From Candidula unifasciata (Eukaryota; Mollusca; Gastropoda; Stylommatophora; Geomitridae), in the NCBI GenBank assembly GCA_905116865.2, contig CAJHNH020002580.1, forward strand, positions 1,082,081-1,146,080: 64,000 nucleotides of DNA, in the 5' to 3' direction. The notes under the pieces are model-generated. The model was not told where the DNA came from. It ran no database searches and worked only from the letters and a program-made list of their open reading frames with translations. Position numbers and translations under genes: made by a program. Each line of letters opens with the position of its first letter. The first letter of the stretch is position 1. This document shows, in pieces, positions 22,386 through 34,076 of the stretch.

Positions 22386-22489
22386 GTATAGTGTATCCAG
22401 TTGTATAATGGTATATAAAAACAGTGATACATTCTGTGTGAGATATCATAACAGTGAATGTGGAAAGTAGTTATTAAAGGTATAAAGAA

Positions 22490-22705
22490 TAAAAATATAT
22501 CTGGGTAGTAAAAATAGACACCCGTGTGTATTGTTGCGCACGTAAAAAATCCCTTGGCAGTTGGAATTCGAAAAGAGTAGCCTAACGGCGCTGCCCGGGC
22601 ACAATTTGAAAGTTAAAAATCTACCCAAAATATTTCAGGATCCTCGCTACGGAACCTGTGCTCTGCGCTGAGCTACTTCCAACTCAGACTTGAGTTAGAA
22701 GTAGA
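22490..22705 (-). mobile_element. tRNA-derived SINE, minus strand, molluscan-like
   Basis: On the minus strand it begins near 22690 with GAAGTAGCTCAGCGCAGAGC (tRNA A-box-like) and ACAGGTTCC, then AAATATTTTGGGTAGAT. On the plus strand the body reads TTGTTGCGCACGTAAAAAAT, CCCTTGGCAGTTGGAATTCG and AAAAGAGTAGCCTAACGGCG, which I associate from memory with SINEs common in molluscs. Confidence 0.55.
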
Positions 22706-23600
22706 TTTGAGCACTTATGAGTTACTACCCGTGTGCCATTCTGTTGATCCATTGCTCAAACCTCATGAAAAAACAACAAAATTCATGTTATTCTTTCCTG
22801 CTGACACGAAGACAATTAGCTCAAATCCGCGTAAGGCATATGTGAACTAGGGCTCCTAAGTAGACCCAGCCTAAAATCAGCATCAGGAAATATGAGTCGT
22901 TAAAAATTGCAAGAATGATGTTGATCACATTATCTGTTGGGTGCCAGTTGGTATATTATAGAATTAAGTATACCATTTATCAAGTACAGTAAAATCTCAT
23001 TACATGCACTCGCTGAACTCTTTCATGAGGCTGTTCTGGGGTTTGGACAAAATTAAATTAGAGCTGAATTCTTTTTTTACTGCAATGTGACAGAGCTGTG
23101 TAGTGACATAATATATCAAATTGAAGAGACATTACTGCAGAATACATATAAACTATATCAGGATGAGTACAGTACAATATTAAAATAACACTAATTTCAA
23201 GGATTTTGTATTTACCTTACTTTTTGTTTTGCTTTATTTGATCAGTAACACTGATTATTATTATTATTATTAGCGATATGTTTAACTGTGACAGATTCTC
23301 CAACTGACTGATCGGCGATACATCCATAAAGAGTTAAGACAAATACTCGGTTTACGTAAACAGAATTTTGATCCCAGTAAAACTTGATTTTTCAATCCCT
23401 TGAAAATTGTGTTAACAAGGTTTTACTGTAAATACAGGAATTTCAACATGACCATAGGGAAGGCAAGCAGGCAGGCTGCCAGTTAATCTACAGTGACTCT
23501 GGGGACACCCACTAAAAGGAGTATTTAAACAACTTTGGCATTGTTTTTCTGAATGAGAACTAAAGAGGAAGCTCATCATACTTTGTACCCAGCAACTCAT
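22706..23600. other. No recognised feature
   Basis: AT-rich sequence with a short (TTA)n at about 23257-23273. No exon or element is supported. Confidence 0.5.
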
Positions 23601-23689
23601 AATACGTTGCCTGGTTACTCATAGTGTGAGTAACAAACAACTTCTCATTTTTTGAGTTTTTGTTTCTCTTCTAGTTGCTTCTTTATCTC

Positions 23690-25365
23690 TGTACTCCATT
23701 CATATACCACACAGTTGTCACTGCAAACCACTCAGATGTTTCTTCCCTGCCACACAGTAATCATTGCTTCAACTCACTCAGGTGTTTCTTCCATGCCACA
23801 CAGTAATCATTGCTTCAACTCACACAGATGTTTCATCCATGCCACACAGTAATCATTGCTTCAACTCACACAGATGTTTCTTCCATGCCACACAGTAATC
23901 ATTGCTTCAACTCACTCAGATGTTTCTTTCATGCCACACAGTAATCATTGCTTCAACTCACACAGATGTTTCATCCATGCCACACAGTAATCATTGCTTC
24001 AACTCACACAGATGTTTCTTCCATGCCACACAGTAATCATTGCTTCAACTCACACAGATGTTTCTTCCATACCACACAGTAATCATTGCTTCAACTCACA
24101 CAGATGTTTCTTCCATACCACACAGTAATCATTGCTTCAACTCACACAGATGTTTCTTCCATACCACACAGTAATCATTGCTTCAACTCACACATAAGTT
24201 TCTTCCATGCCACACAGTAATCATTGCTTCAACTCACACAGATGTTTCTTCCATACCACACAGTAATCATTGCTTCAACTCACACAGATGTTTCTTCTAT
24301 ACCACACAGTAATCATTGCTTCAACTCACACAGATGTTTCTTCCATACCACACAGTAATCATTGCTTCAACTCACACAGATGTTTCTTCCATACCACACA
24401 GTAATCATTGCTTCAACTCACACAGATGTTTCTTCCATACAACACAGTAATCATTGCTTCAACTCACACAGATGTTTCTTCCATACCACACAGTAATCAT
24501 TGCTTCAACTCACACAGATGTTTCTTCCATACCACACAGTAATCATTGCTTCAACTCACACTGATATTTCTTCCATACCACACAGTAATCATTGCTTCAA
24601 CGCACACAGATGTTTCTTCCATACCACACAGTAATCATTGCTTCAACTCACACAGATGTTTCTTCCATACCACACAGTAATCATTGCTTCAACTCACACA
24701 GATGTTTCTTCCATACCACACAGTAATCATTGCTTCAACTCACATTGATATTTCTTCCATACCACACAGTAATCATTGCTTCAACTCACACAGATGTTTC
24801 TTCCATACCACACAGTAATCATTGCTTCAACTCACACAGATGTTTCTTCCATGCCACACAGTAATCATTGCTTCAACTCACACAGATGTTTCTTCCATAC
24901 CACACAGTAATCATTGCTTCAACTCACACAGATGTTTCTTCAATACCACACAGTAATCATTGCTTCAACCCTCACAGTTATTTCTTCCCTACCACACTGT
25001 AATCACTGCTTCAACCCACACATATGTTTCTTCCATATCACATTGTAATCATTGCTTTAACTCTCACATATGTTTCTTCCATACTACACAGTAATCATTG
25101 CTTCAATGCTCATAGATGTTACTTCTATACCACAGAGTAATCATTGCTTCAACTCTCACATATGTTTCTTCCATACTACACAGCAATCACTGCTTCAACG
25201 CTCATAGATGTTACTTCTATACCACAGAGTAATCATTGCTTCAACCCTCACAGTTGTTTCTTCCATACTACACAGTAATCATTGCTTCAACTCACACAGA
25301 TGTTTTCTCTATAACACACAGTAATCATTGCTTCAATCCACACAGATGTTTCTGCCTTTTTCCCC
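23690..25365. repeat. 46-bp tandem array, about 36 copies
   Basis: The unit contains CACACAGTAATCATTGCTTC, AACTCACACAGATGTTTC and TTCCATAC. The centre is homogeneous and the 3' end (from about 24960) degenerate. The duplicated locus at 57690-57782 has only two units, separated by a T tract. Confidence 0.97.
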
Positions 25366-26048
25366 TAACTGTTTCTTTATTCTTTCTTGTTTCTGAAACA
25401 CACCACTTATTTCCTTTGCTCCAATATTAGCCATCCAGGTTGTTGTAAGAAGAGATAATTGCAGTGTGTCACAACAACAGGAAAATTGGAGGGGAAAAGA
25501 TGTAGGTGGAGATTAGGAGAGAGGTTGTTAGACAGTTTGGCATCACACTGTGGAGGTACATCTGGATTAAAGAAAAAAAAAATGATTGGAAGTTCATAAA
25601 ACAGAAGGCTATGGACAGACAAGATGACCAGCACTACATGAGTGGACTTTGGGAAGTATTCATTATTATAAAATAACAACTGCCCAGCACAGACAGAGTC
25701 AGTGATCACTTATCTTCTTGTTCTTCAAAGTTTGCAGACACAGATATACTAAAGTGTTTGTTTGTGGCATCCTGATTTTTGTGGTGCACCTGCTGGCTTG
25801 TTGCCTCCAACTTTAGCACCTTATTTTAATTATTCTGGTAAGCTAGATTGGTGTACTGGCATATATGACCGAACTCTCCACCCTGACATGTGTGTATGCT
25901 TATAAACAGGATTTGGCATCATTGGCACATCAATATTTATTAGGTTTCACACATTTCTGTTAACCTGAATGTTTTTAATTTTTGAAACATCCTTCTTTCA
26001 TTATGTTTTTAATTTGTTTTAAAGTTGTATGTATACTTCGTTTTTCAG

Positions 26049-26225
26049 AGAACTCTCCTGAATCCCAAATTGAAAGGCATAACAGAGACAGCAATAAAAA
26101 GAAAAGACTCTCATACAGAGGGCATGGTGACTAAGATGAACAGAAAGATCGTTGACCTGAAATTAGACCGTTTGGAACAACAGAGGGATCTTGTACTTGA
26201 ATCACTTGGTGAATACATTAACAAG
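26049..26225 (+). CDS. Gene 2 exon A (first traced exon), coiled-coil protein
   Basis: The exon follows TACTTCGTTTTTCAG and ends at AACAAG|GTGCAG. It is 177 nt, 59 codons, phase 0 at both ends. It encodes RTLLNPKLKGITETAIKRK and later MNRKIVDLKLDRLEQQRDLV, a charged helical sequence. The lack of a clear start codon means upstream exons exist but were not found. A diverged copy of the same exon at 59115-59292 is preceded by its own acceptor and followed by a donor, which supports the exon boundaries independently. Function unknown; I do not recognise the family. Confidence 0.8.
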
Positions 26226-26299
26226 GTGCAGATTTGAATATTGTTTTATATTTTTCTTATTATTAATAATATTCTTTTGATAAAAAATACCATGTTTAA

Positions 26300-28060
26300 C
26301 TCTCTAGGGCGGGCATGTCCAACATGTGGCCCGTGGGCAGCATGCAGACCCCCCATGCAAACCTGATGCCCGCACAAAAGATGCATAAGCTGGTTAAAGT
26401 TTCACTTCTGTTTTTTTTAATCTGTGATTTAGAGAAAACAGTTTTTTTGTGTTTTTGTTTCCACATAAATATAAAAGTTGCTAGTGCTCCTAAAGTGAAT
26501 CTTATCAGAAGTATTTTTTGGCCAACACTATGCTATTAGTGCCAAATGTGGACACTTACATCATCTAATGGATATAACATTGTGACAACAGAGATGAAAT
26601 GCCTTAGAACAAAATACAAAAGCACTAAATCAGATGAATGCTAGGAATAAAGTCAGTCTTACACGTCATCAAAGAACAACAAATTAAGTGTTCCTAACAA
26701 GAGTGCACTGGTACTATCTACCACAGCGAGCCACACTGAAACGTTACAACGGGTATACAGCGAGCGGAAGACCTCAGCAAAGATGGAGTTATGGCATTAA
26801 AAACAGCCCTACAGAAATGAACATCAATCTTAACAGTGCTCTTAACAGAGTTTATCAAAGAACATTACATCTTCCCCTGACACTTCGCTAAGGTACACAG
26901 GTGGAAGAGAAGAAGAAGAAGAAGAAGTGCTCCTCCGGCTCAGAGGAAAGGGAAAGTTAACAAAGAAGAGTGAGTGATTTAGAAAAATGGAATTGCAGTA
27001 TTTGTGCACAACAGTAAATGGAGAGATACGTTGTTTAATTTGTAGCAACAGCATTGCCCTGCCAAAAGCGTACAATTGAAAAAGATAGTATGAAACAGAC
27101 CATTGATCTTACAATAAAGGCCCAATGCGTGTCTCCAGACTTAGGAAGGCTAATTTGAAATAGCAAAATACCTTTTTTACGAAAACTGAGAAAGAGAATG
27201 TTGCTTTCATTACGGTGATCCGTAAACATAGCCAAATTATCACTGTGAATACAAAATCTGACAGTGAAGAAAATTTAATAAAGCAGTGCCCTGTAAAAAG
27301 GGCTCAACTGTGTGTCCAGTGAAAACACATTTATTCAATGATATATTATTAACAAGGAACACTGAACGAATTGTTGAAATGTCAAGTGAGTTTAAACAAC
27401 AGTTGAAGGACACATCAAGATTTGAACATTTTTCAGTTGCTATTGATGAAACCGTTGACATCACTAGAATAGCAAGCACTATTTGTAATTTTCCTCAGGG
27501 CTTGTGACAGGGAAGTTTATATTTATGCAAAACTGATTAAACTGAACCACATTCATGACACCACAGCAAGCCAGGACATTGTCGAGAAAGTCAAGCAGGT
27601 TCTGAATGACTGGTCTGGATCTGAGTAAACGTGCATGCTTATATACTGATGGTGCTGCAAAATAGTTGGCAGAAATTATGGTGTTGTTGCCATGTTATGA
27701 ATAACAATAGGAAACTCTCATCCAGATTCACCATTTGCATATTTTCACTGCATTATTTATCAGCAAAGGCTTTAAAATTGGATCATGTGCTTAGTTTGGT
27801 CACAAAGACACTGAACCGTATCAGAGGCCATGCATTCAACCACTGTCACTTCATCTAGTTATTGAAATATGTGAATAATCAGTTTACTGATGTTCTATTA
27901 AGTCTGCTGGTTGTCGTGTCACAAATATCTGAACAGATTTTGTTTGTCGAGACAAGAAATAATTATGTTTTAGGAGATGAAAGATCAAAACACAGATAAA
28001 AAAAAGACAAAAGTTGGCTGGCTTGTGGCATGGGAGATTTAAACAAAATCTGTCTTGGAC
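26300..28060 (+). pseudogene. hAT transposase pseudogene (GTF2IRD2/ZBED-like)
   Basis: A Charlie-like end (GGCATGTCCAACATGTGGCC, near 26311) starts the region. Fragments across frames follow. A BED-type finger piece is at 26985-27060: VNGEIRCLICSNSIALPKAY. At 27286-27480 come CPVKTHLFNDILLTRNTERI and FEHFSVAIDETVDITRIAST. Near 27540-27850 are the TTASQDIVEKVKQVLNDW stretch, an FHCIIYQQ-like box and ALKLDHVLSLVTKTLNRIRG. These match the order in hAT transposases related to the animal GTF2IRD2 C-terminal domain. Stops and shifts are frequent. A J1 LINE tail is inserted near 26560-26930. The right terminal repeat was not found. It lies in the gene 2 intron between exons A and B and is absent from the duplicate copy. 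Confidence 0.7.
26560..26930 (+). mobile_element. J1 LINE 3' UTR ending in (GAA)n
   Basis: Shares CAGAGATGAAATGCCTTAGA, TCTTCCCCTGACACTTCGCT and a GGTGGAAGAGAAGAAGAAG end with the J1 tail at 52650-53005. The (AAG)n run marks the LINE 3' terminus. Confidence 0.6.
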
Positions 28061-28204
28061 TGACAGAATTATTGTTACAACTAGAACAGTAACATTTAAA
28101 GTAATAAGACCTTAATGTTTAAAGAAGTAAATATAACTTTAATACTCAACGGTAACATCCAAAAAAGTAGCTGTAACAAGCACATCGTAAAGTTAACTAA
28201 TTAG

Positions 28205-28400
28205 AGGTGCTTCCTGTGAAGTCGGAGTGCATCTCCATGAGAATGAACAGTCTGCGTACAAATGAACCAGATATCTAAAGCGGATGTACACTCAAAACTC
28301 AAGTTCTGGAACTAGACTATAGTCTGGGGTAGATGAACAACTATAACACTGCGCCAGAGTCTACACCTAGAGCATGTGCATAAGAAGAAGTATAAGAAAA
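28205..28400 (+). mobile_element. Element X copy, shared by both duplication copies
   Basis: GAAGTCGGAGTGCATCTCC, AACAGTCTGCGTACAAATGA, CTCAAGTTCTGGAAC and a tail with AAGAAGAAG are present. The remnant lies about 100 bp before exon B; its counterpart at 60690-60805 is at the same place before exon B', so it predates the duplication. Confidence 0.7.
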
Positions 28401-28492
28401 CAAGCTGCAGTGAAAGGTTTGCTTTCTGTAGTAAACAGATACAGTGTTACATGAACATTTGGCTGTGTTTTGTTTGTGATGGTTTTGAGCAG

Positions 28493-28616
28493 GTGATTGC
28501 TGGAGGAAGAGCATGGGCAGATGACACAAGTCAAAACTGGTCCACCTTTTCACAAGTTTTACAAGTGATAGACACTGCCTCTGACTTTCTTGATCTGAAA
28601 TACATTGAGATAAAAG
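28493..28616 (+). CDS. Gene 2 exon B, coiled-coil protein
   Basis: 124 nt after GTGATGGTTTTGAGCAG, ending AAAAG|GTACT. It starts in phase 0, matching exon A, and leaves one base that exon C completes to Asp. It encodes VIAGGRAWADDTSQNWSTFS and then VIDTASDFLDLKYIEIK. The exon is conserved in length and splice sites in the duplicate at 60905-61028, which supports it. The acceptor lacks a long pyrimidine tract, but TGTTTTGTTTGTGATGGTTT is T-rich. Family not recognised. Confidence 0.8.
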
Positions 28617-28964
28617 GTACTAATTGCTTCGTTTCCCTCTGAACTTAGTAAACTTTTAATTGTCAGGGGACACTATCTGTATGGGAACTGTTCATTGGTT
28701 CGTGACAAAGAAAAGAGCATGTGTTTTAATGTCTAGAGTGCAGTTATGTCAGTTCATTCATTGAGTCTGTACTTAGTAAACACATCATCACCATCATGTG
28801 CCTGTGCTGCAGAATATCACTGTCCCCACTGCCCATCCCCCTGGCCCTTCCACCCTGACAGACTTTCCATGTGTTAACAGAGAAAGGTCAGTATTCCAGT
28901 TTTTCGTTTCATAGTTCTTCTAGGAGAAATATCTTCTTCTTTCAGTTAGTATGTCCATGTTCTT

Positions 28965-29200
28965 AGGCGTATTGGGTATCTAGTGCTAGGCCTGTATTTT
29001 ATAGACTAATCATCAATCTGTGGTTGATGTGATTAACATCATGATGGCTGCCTTTTCTTCTCAAGAATTTACCTGGTACCCATCTTAGGCTAGGTCGACC
29101 TGGGGAGCCAAAATCATTTTTGGGAATAATGTGGCTCATTGCAGATTTGAATCCACGTAATTTGGGCCAGCAGTAATTTGGACTTAGTAATTTTTGCTTC
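28965..29200 (-). mobile_element. Probable tRNA-type SINE remnant
   Basis: CCTGGTACCCATCTTAGGCT, AGGTCGACCTGGGGAGCC and GATTTGAATCCACG parallel the SINE at 61055-61340. No clear target-site duplication was seen. It is at a different position from the copy-2 SINE and so probably independent. Confidence 0.5.
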
Positions 29201-29861
29201 TCTTTTAATAATAAGAAGAACTCCACATGGAAGCAAGTAGAGCACAACTTAATCCTAGCTTGTTACTTCTGGGGCTGCAGCTTTCTGTAGGATGAGGTAG
29301 GTAACCAAGACCCTAATAACCTGTTACAACATGACAGCTGGGTTGTGGGGTTATTGCTCTTTGCTTCCCCTGAGGGCTCCAGTAATATACAAGTAATGTG
29401 GTGTGTGGGTGTGGGGGGGGAGGCCTATAAACTACATTTATTGTTTACATTTCATGAAGAGTTGAGTATATCAGGAGCATTGTCTAACTCCGGTCAGAAA
29501 CGTCTGGCTCGTATAAGGCTGGTGAAATTATTTGGTATGGCCTTATATAGGCAGCCATGTTTAAATGTTTGACCAAATGTAGCAAGTTAATTTTTAAGCT
29601 GAAAATTATGTGCAGCTGTAACTGATGTTATAAACATCCAAACGGCCCCGCAGAAAGAAAGAAAAGGTTCCATACACCTGCTCTAACCAAATATAAAAAG
29701 CAAGAGAAATAATAACATAATACAAGGGATTAATGCATTCATGTATGTTGCCAGACAAGTTACTAAATTCACCAACAAAGGATTACAGAAAATTAAAATT
29801 TATAAAATTGAATGATATTTGTAATAGAGATTTCCAGTATCTTTTATTTTTGTTTGGATAG

Positions 29862-29999
29862 ATGTCTCTGATGGAGTGATGTTTCTGGAACCCTCTGTGC
29901 CACAAGAAACACAAGATTCAACACAACAGACAATATCCTCTCATTTTTTGCCTAATAAAGGAAGTCATTCTACAGGACTGGCCAATTGTCATTCAGCAG
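29862..29999 (+). CDS. Gene 2 exon C
   Basis: 138 nt between a TTTATTTTTGTTTGGATAG acceptor and a TTCAGCAG|GTACCTG donor. Two bases, AT, complete the Asp codon begun by exon B. The frame is open through DGVMFLEPSVPQETQDSTQQ and SSHFLPNKGSHSTG, and one base is left, matched by exon D (G plus AC gives Asp). The Ser/Thr/Gln-rich composition suggests a flexible linker between the exon B helix and the exon D coiled coil. The duplicate exon would lie just beyond the right edge of the window, since homology reaches 29.5 kb and 64.0 kb respectively. Confidence 0.75.
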
Positions 30000-30103
30000 G
30001 TACCTGTCTTTACATCAGAACTCTTGTGGTGTTGTTAACCCATCGGTATGCAACAGTCTTTTGTATTTATAATAGCAGCTGGTTGAGAGTTTAGAATACT
30101 GGG

Positions 30104-30364
30104 CTGGAGGTCCAGGCTAGGATCTCATACAGGAAGTCCAGGCTAGGATCTCATACAGGAAGTTCAGGCTAGGATCTCATGCAGGAAGTCCAGGCTAGGA
30201 TCTCATACAGGAAGTCCAGGCTAGGATCTCATGCAGGAAGTCCAGGCTAGGATCTCATACAGGAAGTCCAGGCTAGGATCTCATACAGGAAGTCCAGGCT
30301 AGGATCTCATACAGGAAGTCCAGGCTAGGATCTCATGCAGGAAGTCCAGGCTAGGATCTCATAC
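30104..30364. repeat. 26-bp tandem repeat, 10 copies
   Basis: Unit CAGGCTAGGATCTCATACAG plus GAAGTC, with a few ATGCAG variants. It lies in the gene 2 intron after exon C. Confidence 0.96.
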
Positions 30365-30539
30365 AAAGGTGTGGAAGTTGTTTCTGTCAGGAGCAGAAAT
30401 ACAAACCCTGACCCGCACACTTTGTTGCAGTTGTACTTGCCATGCAGCTCTACATCCTCAGACTCTTCTCTTTCTGAGTTCGCTCTCAAATGGATGATTG
30501 ACATGTGTGTTGTGGTTTACAACTAGGGTGTGACATCTG

Positions 30540-30680
30540 CGCCTTTCAGGCCAAAACTTACACATTCAGCAAACTCATAATTTGTCGGTTTTTATGACAT
30601 GTATGTTACGATGTGGTGGGTTTCATCTTTTCTCCGCCAAAAAAGGGCCCTGGAACCTACACAAGAAAAATCATCATGCT
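30540..30680 (-). mobile_element. Element X head fragment, minus orientation
   Basis: The GGGCCCTGGAACCTACACA head and a GGGTTTCATCTTTTCTCCGC stretch resemble the minus-oriented copies; the rest is lost. Confidence 0.4.
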
Positions 30681-30769
30681 CAAGACATTCATGTCCTACA
30701 GAGAAACTAAGTCTTCTGAATGAAGCCAAACAAACAATCTAACTACTTGGCCAGCCCTTCTTTATAATA

Positions 30770-31720
30770 GATATATGGGACAACAAATTATAATAGAAAT
30801 TAACATAGGACAACATATTGTCATAGAGATTTAACAAAGGACAACAAAATAAAAATAGCAATTTAACAAAGGACAGCAAATTATAATAGAAGGTACATAT
30901 CATAAAAATCACCCCATCTCGCCAGATTTTGTGCTGACTCCCATTCATGCTGTGGCGATTCTCATGGTCTGTCCTATGTTGTAGGGATGTTAGAATATAC
31001 ATCGCTTTGCCTTTACTGTCTATACACACTGTGGAAAAGCGGCTCCCATTTGTTCAAAGCCAGACACAAAAGTGTGCAGCTCTATTTTGTGGCAGGCGAC
31101 ATTGGGCGACTTTTTCCATGCTTGTCCGAGCGAGTGTTCAACAAGGCTTCTTTTCTCTGTCAACTAGATCTCTTGCTGCTGTCACTGGTCTGAGAATTTG
31201 TTACATTGAAAAGGGGCCCTGAAAAGAGGCCACCTGTGGAGGAAGGGTCTAAAAAGGACTGACAGTGTGGATGTACAATATACTGGTTGGTGACCTAGAA
31301 GTTGACAAGCCTGCAGTTTTACAGCATTAGTAGGTCTGAAGATGTTGTTACAGCAACTGACTGAGTGCACTGAAGTGGTGATTCGGCAGCCGGCTGGCCA
31401 TCTTGCTGCAGAAAAGCAAGGCTACTCTGCTTGTCACTCATCAGTTCTGACAGTTGAAGAAAATTTATGGTGAAGGTCAAGTCATCAAGTAAGGCGGCAG
31501 TGATAGCGATGAAGAGTAGACGCACAACGCAATTAACACACAGTGCCTGCAACTCACAATGTGGAAAATAGAATGTGCTGGCTGCTCACAACATGGAATA
31601 TAAAATACTTATACCGTTTAAAATGACAAAACATAACATCCCTAGAACTTAGGAGAGCCGGTGGAAATCTCAGGCCTGACAAGATGGTGTTAGTTTCATG
31701 ATGTGTACCTAATATAAATA
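30770..31720. other. Intronic stretch with degenerate AT-rich repeats, nothing else recognised
   Basis: 30775-30900 holds degenerate units around ACAACAAATTATAATAGAAA. Similar units recur after the next element X (32020-32085). The rest shows no exon with fitting phase. Confidence 0.5.
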
Positions 31721-31724
31721 TTTC

Positions 31725-32010
31725 TGTGTGGGTTCCGGGGTCCGATTGTGGAAAAACCAAGAATAGACCCACTGCCTCCCAAACAAGCATATCGTAAGGA
31801 TAGACTAATGGGGGGGGGGGGCTTCCTTCGAAGTTAAAGTGCATGTGCCCGAGAGGCAAGGAATCAACAGTCTGTATACAAATAAGTCAGATCTCTAAAA
31901 TGGGCATGCACGCAACACTCAGGTTCGGGATCAAGACTAAAGTCCAGAAGTGGACAAACAACCAGAACTTTCCATCAGAGTTTACAGCCGGTGAACACAA
32001 AGAAGAAGGA
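31725..32010 (+). mobile_element. Element X, near-complete copy
   Basis: This copy runs from GTGGGTTCCGGGGTCCGATT through CATGTGCCCGAGAGGCAAGG, ACAACCAGAACTTTCC and GAGTTTACAGCCGGTGAACA to AAAGAAGAAGGAAG. A G tract (31809-31820) replaces part of the middle. Confidence 0.85.
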
Positions 32011-32790
32011 AGAATAATAATAATAGAAATAAAACATAGGAGAACTGATTATAACAGAAATAAACCTAGGACAACATATTGAAGAAGATTACAAATAAAT
32101 TGGGTCATAATTTCTATCCACAGCCTTCTGTCTCTTATACTGTCAACCTGTAGCACAGCTGTCTTCTTTAAATATTTTTGTGTCCCACCCAGGTTCATCT
32201 TTTGTTTTGCTACTCGGAGTAGTCGGTTAGAAGAATATAATGAGGAGGATGATCGTGTTGACAGTGGTAATGATGATCATGATGTCTTGCTTGTGGCGTG
32301 CATCTGACATCACTCTGTTACCTTGTAATAAATGTCTTGAAATAACTCCTCTTTTGTAATTATTGTCTTTATTGTCACCTCTAAGTAATGCTGACAGGGG
32401 GTGGTAGATCACAGCTTCAGTGAAATATGTTTTCTGAATGGCTGCTGAATTCTTCCTATGTTTATACTTTAAACCATTTCTGTATCTTCTTGTTACTGGT
32501 TCTCTGGTTCCATTTATTATGACTGCCACCTGGCTTCTAGTGCTGTTTGGTACTGCACTGTTTAATAGTCAACTCTAACACCTTGTTAATGTTTCTGCTG
32601 AGTGTGTCTCTCTTGGATATAGATCCATGCAACATGTCTCAACTCTGTTATTCACTGTCTTGTCTCATGTCTCCTCTCTGGGGTCTCATCAGTGAGGGTC
32701 CTGCTCACAGAGGTCACCACTGATGGTAATAATCTAAAAGTAATTAAAAACATAAACTGGCAACAAGAAAGCAGCTGATAACCAAGTGGC
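32011..32790. other. No recognised feature
   Basis: Intron sequence with small frames only. A short GTCTTGTCTCATGTCTCC region near 32660 shows no motif I can name. Confidence 0.4.
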
Positions 32791-33620
32791 AACTTTTCAT
32801 AACATTAAATAAGGTGTTAGACAAAGATGTTTACTGTCACCTGATTTATTCGATTTATAAAGTAAAATACTAATGACAATAATAACAAACAACAATAACA
32901 AACAACTGGTATGACAGAAGAAAAGGTCAAAAGAATAATGCCACACCAAAAAATATATGGAAAGAAGAATTAGAGAATGGGGTTAAAAAAAACACACAGG
33001 AACATCTGTGAGCTGTACAGGGTAGTATAGGCAGGGATGATTTATGGCCACTGGTTGATGGCCTGTGTGTCACTGGGAGCTACAGAGCAGAAAAAGAAAG
33101 ATTCACACGATGCCAGTCTGTTACATCTACATAGAATTATCCCTGCATAAACATCCTTATGTTGAAAACACATAGATTTCTCACTATCAGTCCCAGACAA
33201 GGAGAGAAGCACCCGAAGCTGAAGTTGATATTTTCTGTCTTTATTGATATTTTTGTTGTATAAAAAGTGCAGTAGACAAGATCAGTTGGTTGTTCCACAG
33301 AAATAAAGAACAGAATGTGACAATTGAAACTGTTTATTAGCTTATTGGCTCCATTTAGATCAAGCCCTTGACCTTTGGATTCACAGGCATGCATCTAGCC
33401 ACTACACCATAGTGGCTACCTGCAAGTAATACAGAATGCCTTTTATCAAATGGTTGTGAACCCTGGACAATAAGTTAATAGGCCGAACAAACCCTGTGAG
33501 GCCCAGAAATTTGAGTTTACAGGAGAATGCTTAAAATTCCTTGGGCAGTGTTTATGAAATTGGAAAAGAAAATATGTTACGACATAGCGGCAACTATCAC
33601 AAACATCAGAAAGATGCAGT

Positions 33621-33823
33621 CATCTCAGTATTTCAAGCCACATCTCAGTATTTCAAGCCACATCTCAGTATTTCAAGTCCCATCTCAGTATTTCAAGCCC
33701 CATCTCAGTATTTCAAGCCCCATCTCAGTATTTCAAGCCCTATCTCAGTATTTCAAGCCACATCTCAGTATTTCAAGCCACATCTCAGTATTTCAAGTCC
33801 CATCTCAGTATTTCAAGTCACAT
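33621..33823 (+). repeat. 20-bp tandem repeat, 10 copies, inside a LINE remnant
   Basis: The unit is CATCTCAGTATTTCAAGCCA with CCC, TCC and ACC variants at its end. Confidence 0.96.
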
Positions 33824-33824
33824 T

Positions 33825-34076
33825 ATGAAAAGAGAAAAATAGAATCCCCTGTTACAAAAGATTTGTGGAAAGAGAAAAATAGAATCTCCTGTTACAAAAG
33901 ATTTGTGGAAAGAGAAAAATAGAATCTCCTGTTACAAAAGATTTGTGAAAAGAGAAAAAGAGAATCTCCTGTTACAAAAGATTTGTGGAAAGAGAAAAAG
34001 AGAATCTCCTGTTACAAAAGATTTGTGGAAAGAGAAAAAGAGAATCTCCTGTTACAAAAGATTTGTGGAAAGAGAA
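33825..34076 (+). repeat. 40-bp tandem repeat, about 6 copies, from a LINE C-terminus
   Basis: The unit joins AGAGAAAAATAGAATCTCCT and GTTACAAAAGATTTGTGGAA. The last copy runs without a break into the LINE C-terminal frame (FVEREDRGGEMENIPDS). Confidence 0.95.

Larger units (their letters stand above)
23600..29560 (+). repeat. Segmental duplication, copy 1 (partner 57605-64000)
   Basis: Ordered blocks are shared with 57.6-64 kb: GGTTACTCATAGT with AACTTCTCATTT at the left edge, the 46-bp unit, TTCTTGTTTCTGAAAC, ACAACAGGAA...TTGGAGGGG, TTTGGCATCACA, exon A, element X before exon B, exon B, and finally AAACTACATTTATTGTTT with TATCAGGAGCATT near 29435-29485. Later insertions differ between copies. 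Confidence 0.85.

Noticed and set aside
26688..26891. Frame resembling a LINE C-terminus (GRPQQRWSYG)
   Set aside because: Comparison with 52.65-53.0 kb shows it is J1 3' UTR, so the frame is probably meaningless.
30947..31222. 91-codon plus-strand frame in the gene 2 intron
   Set aside because: No matching splice phase, no recognised motif, and it overlaps another frame of similar length.
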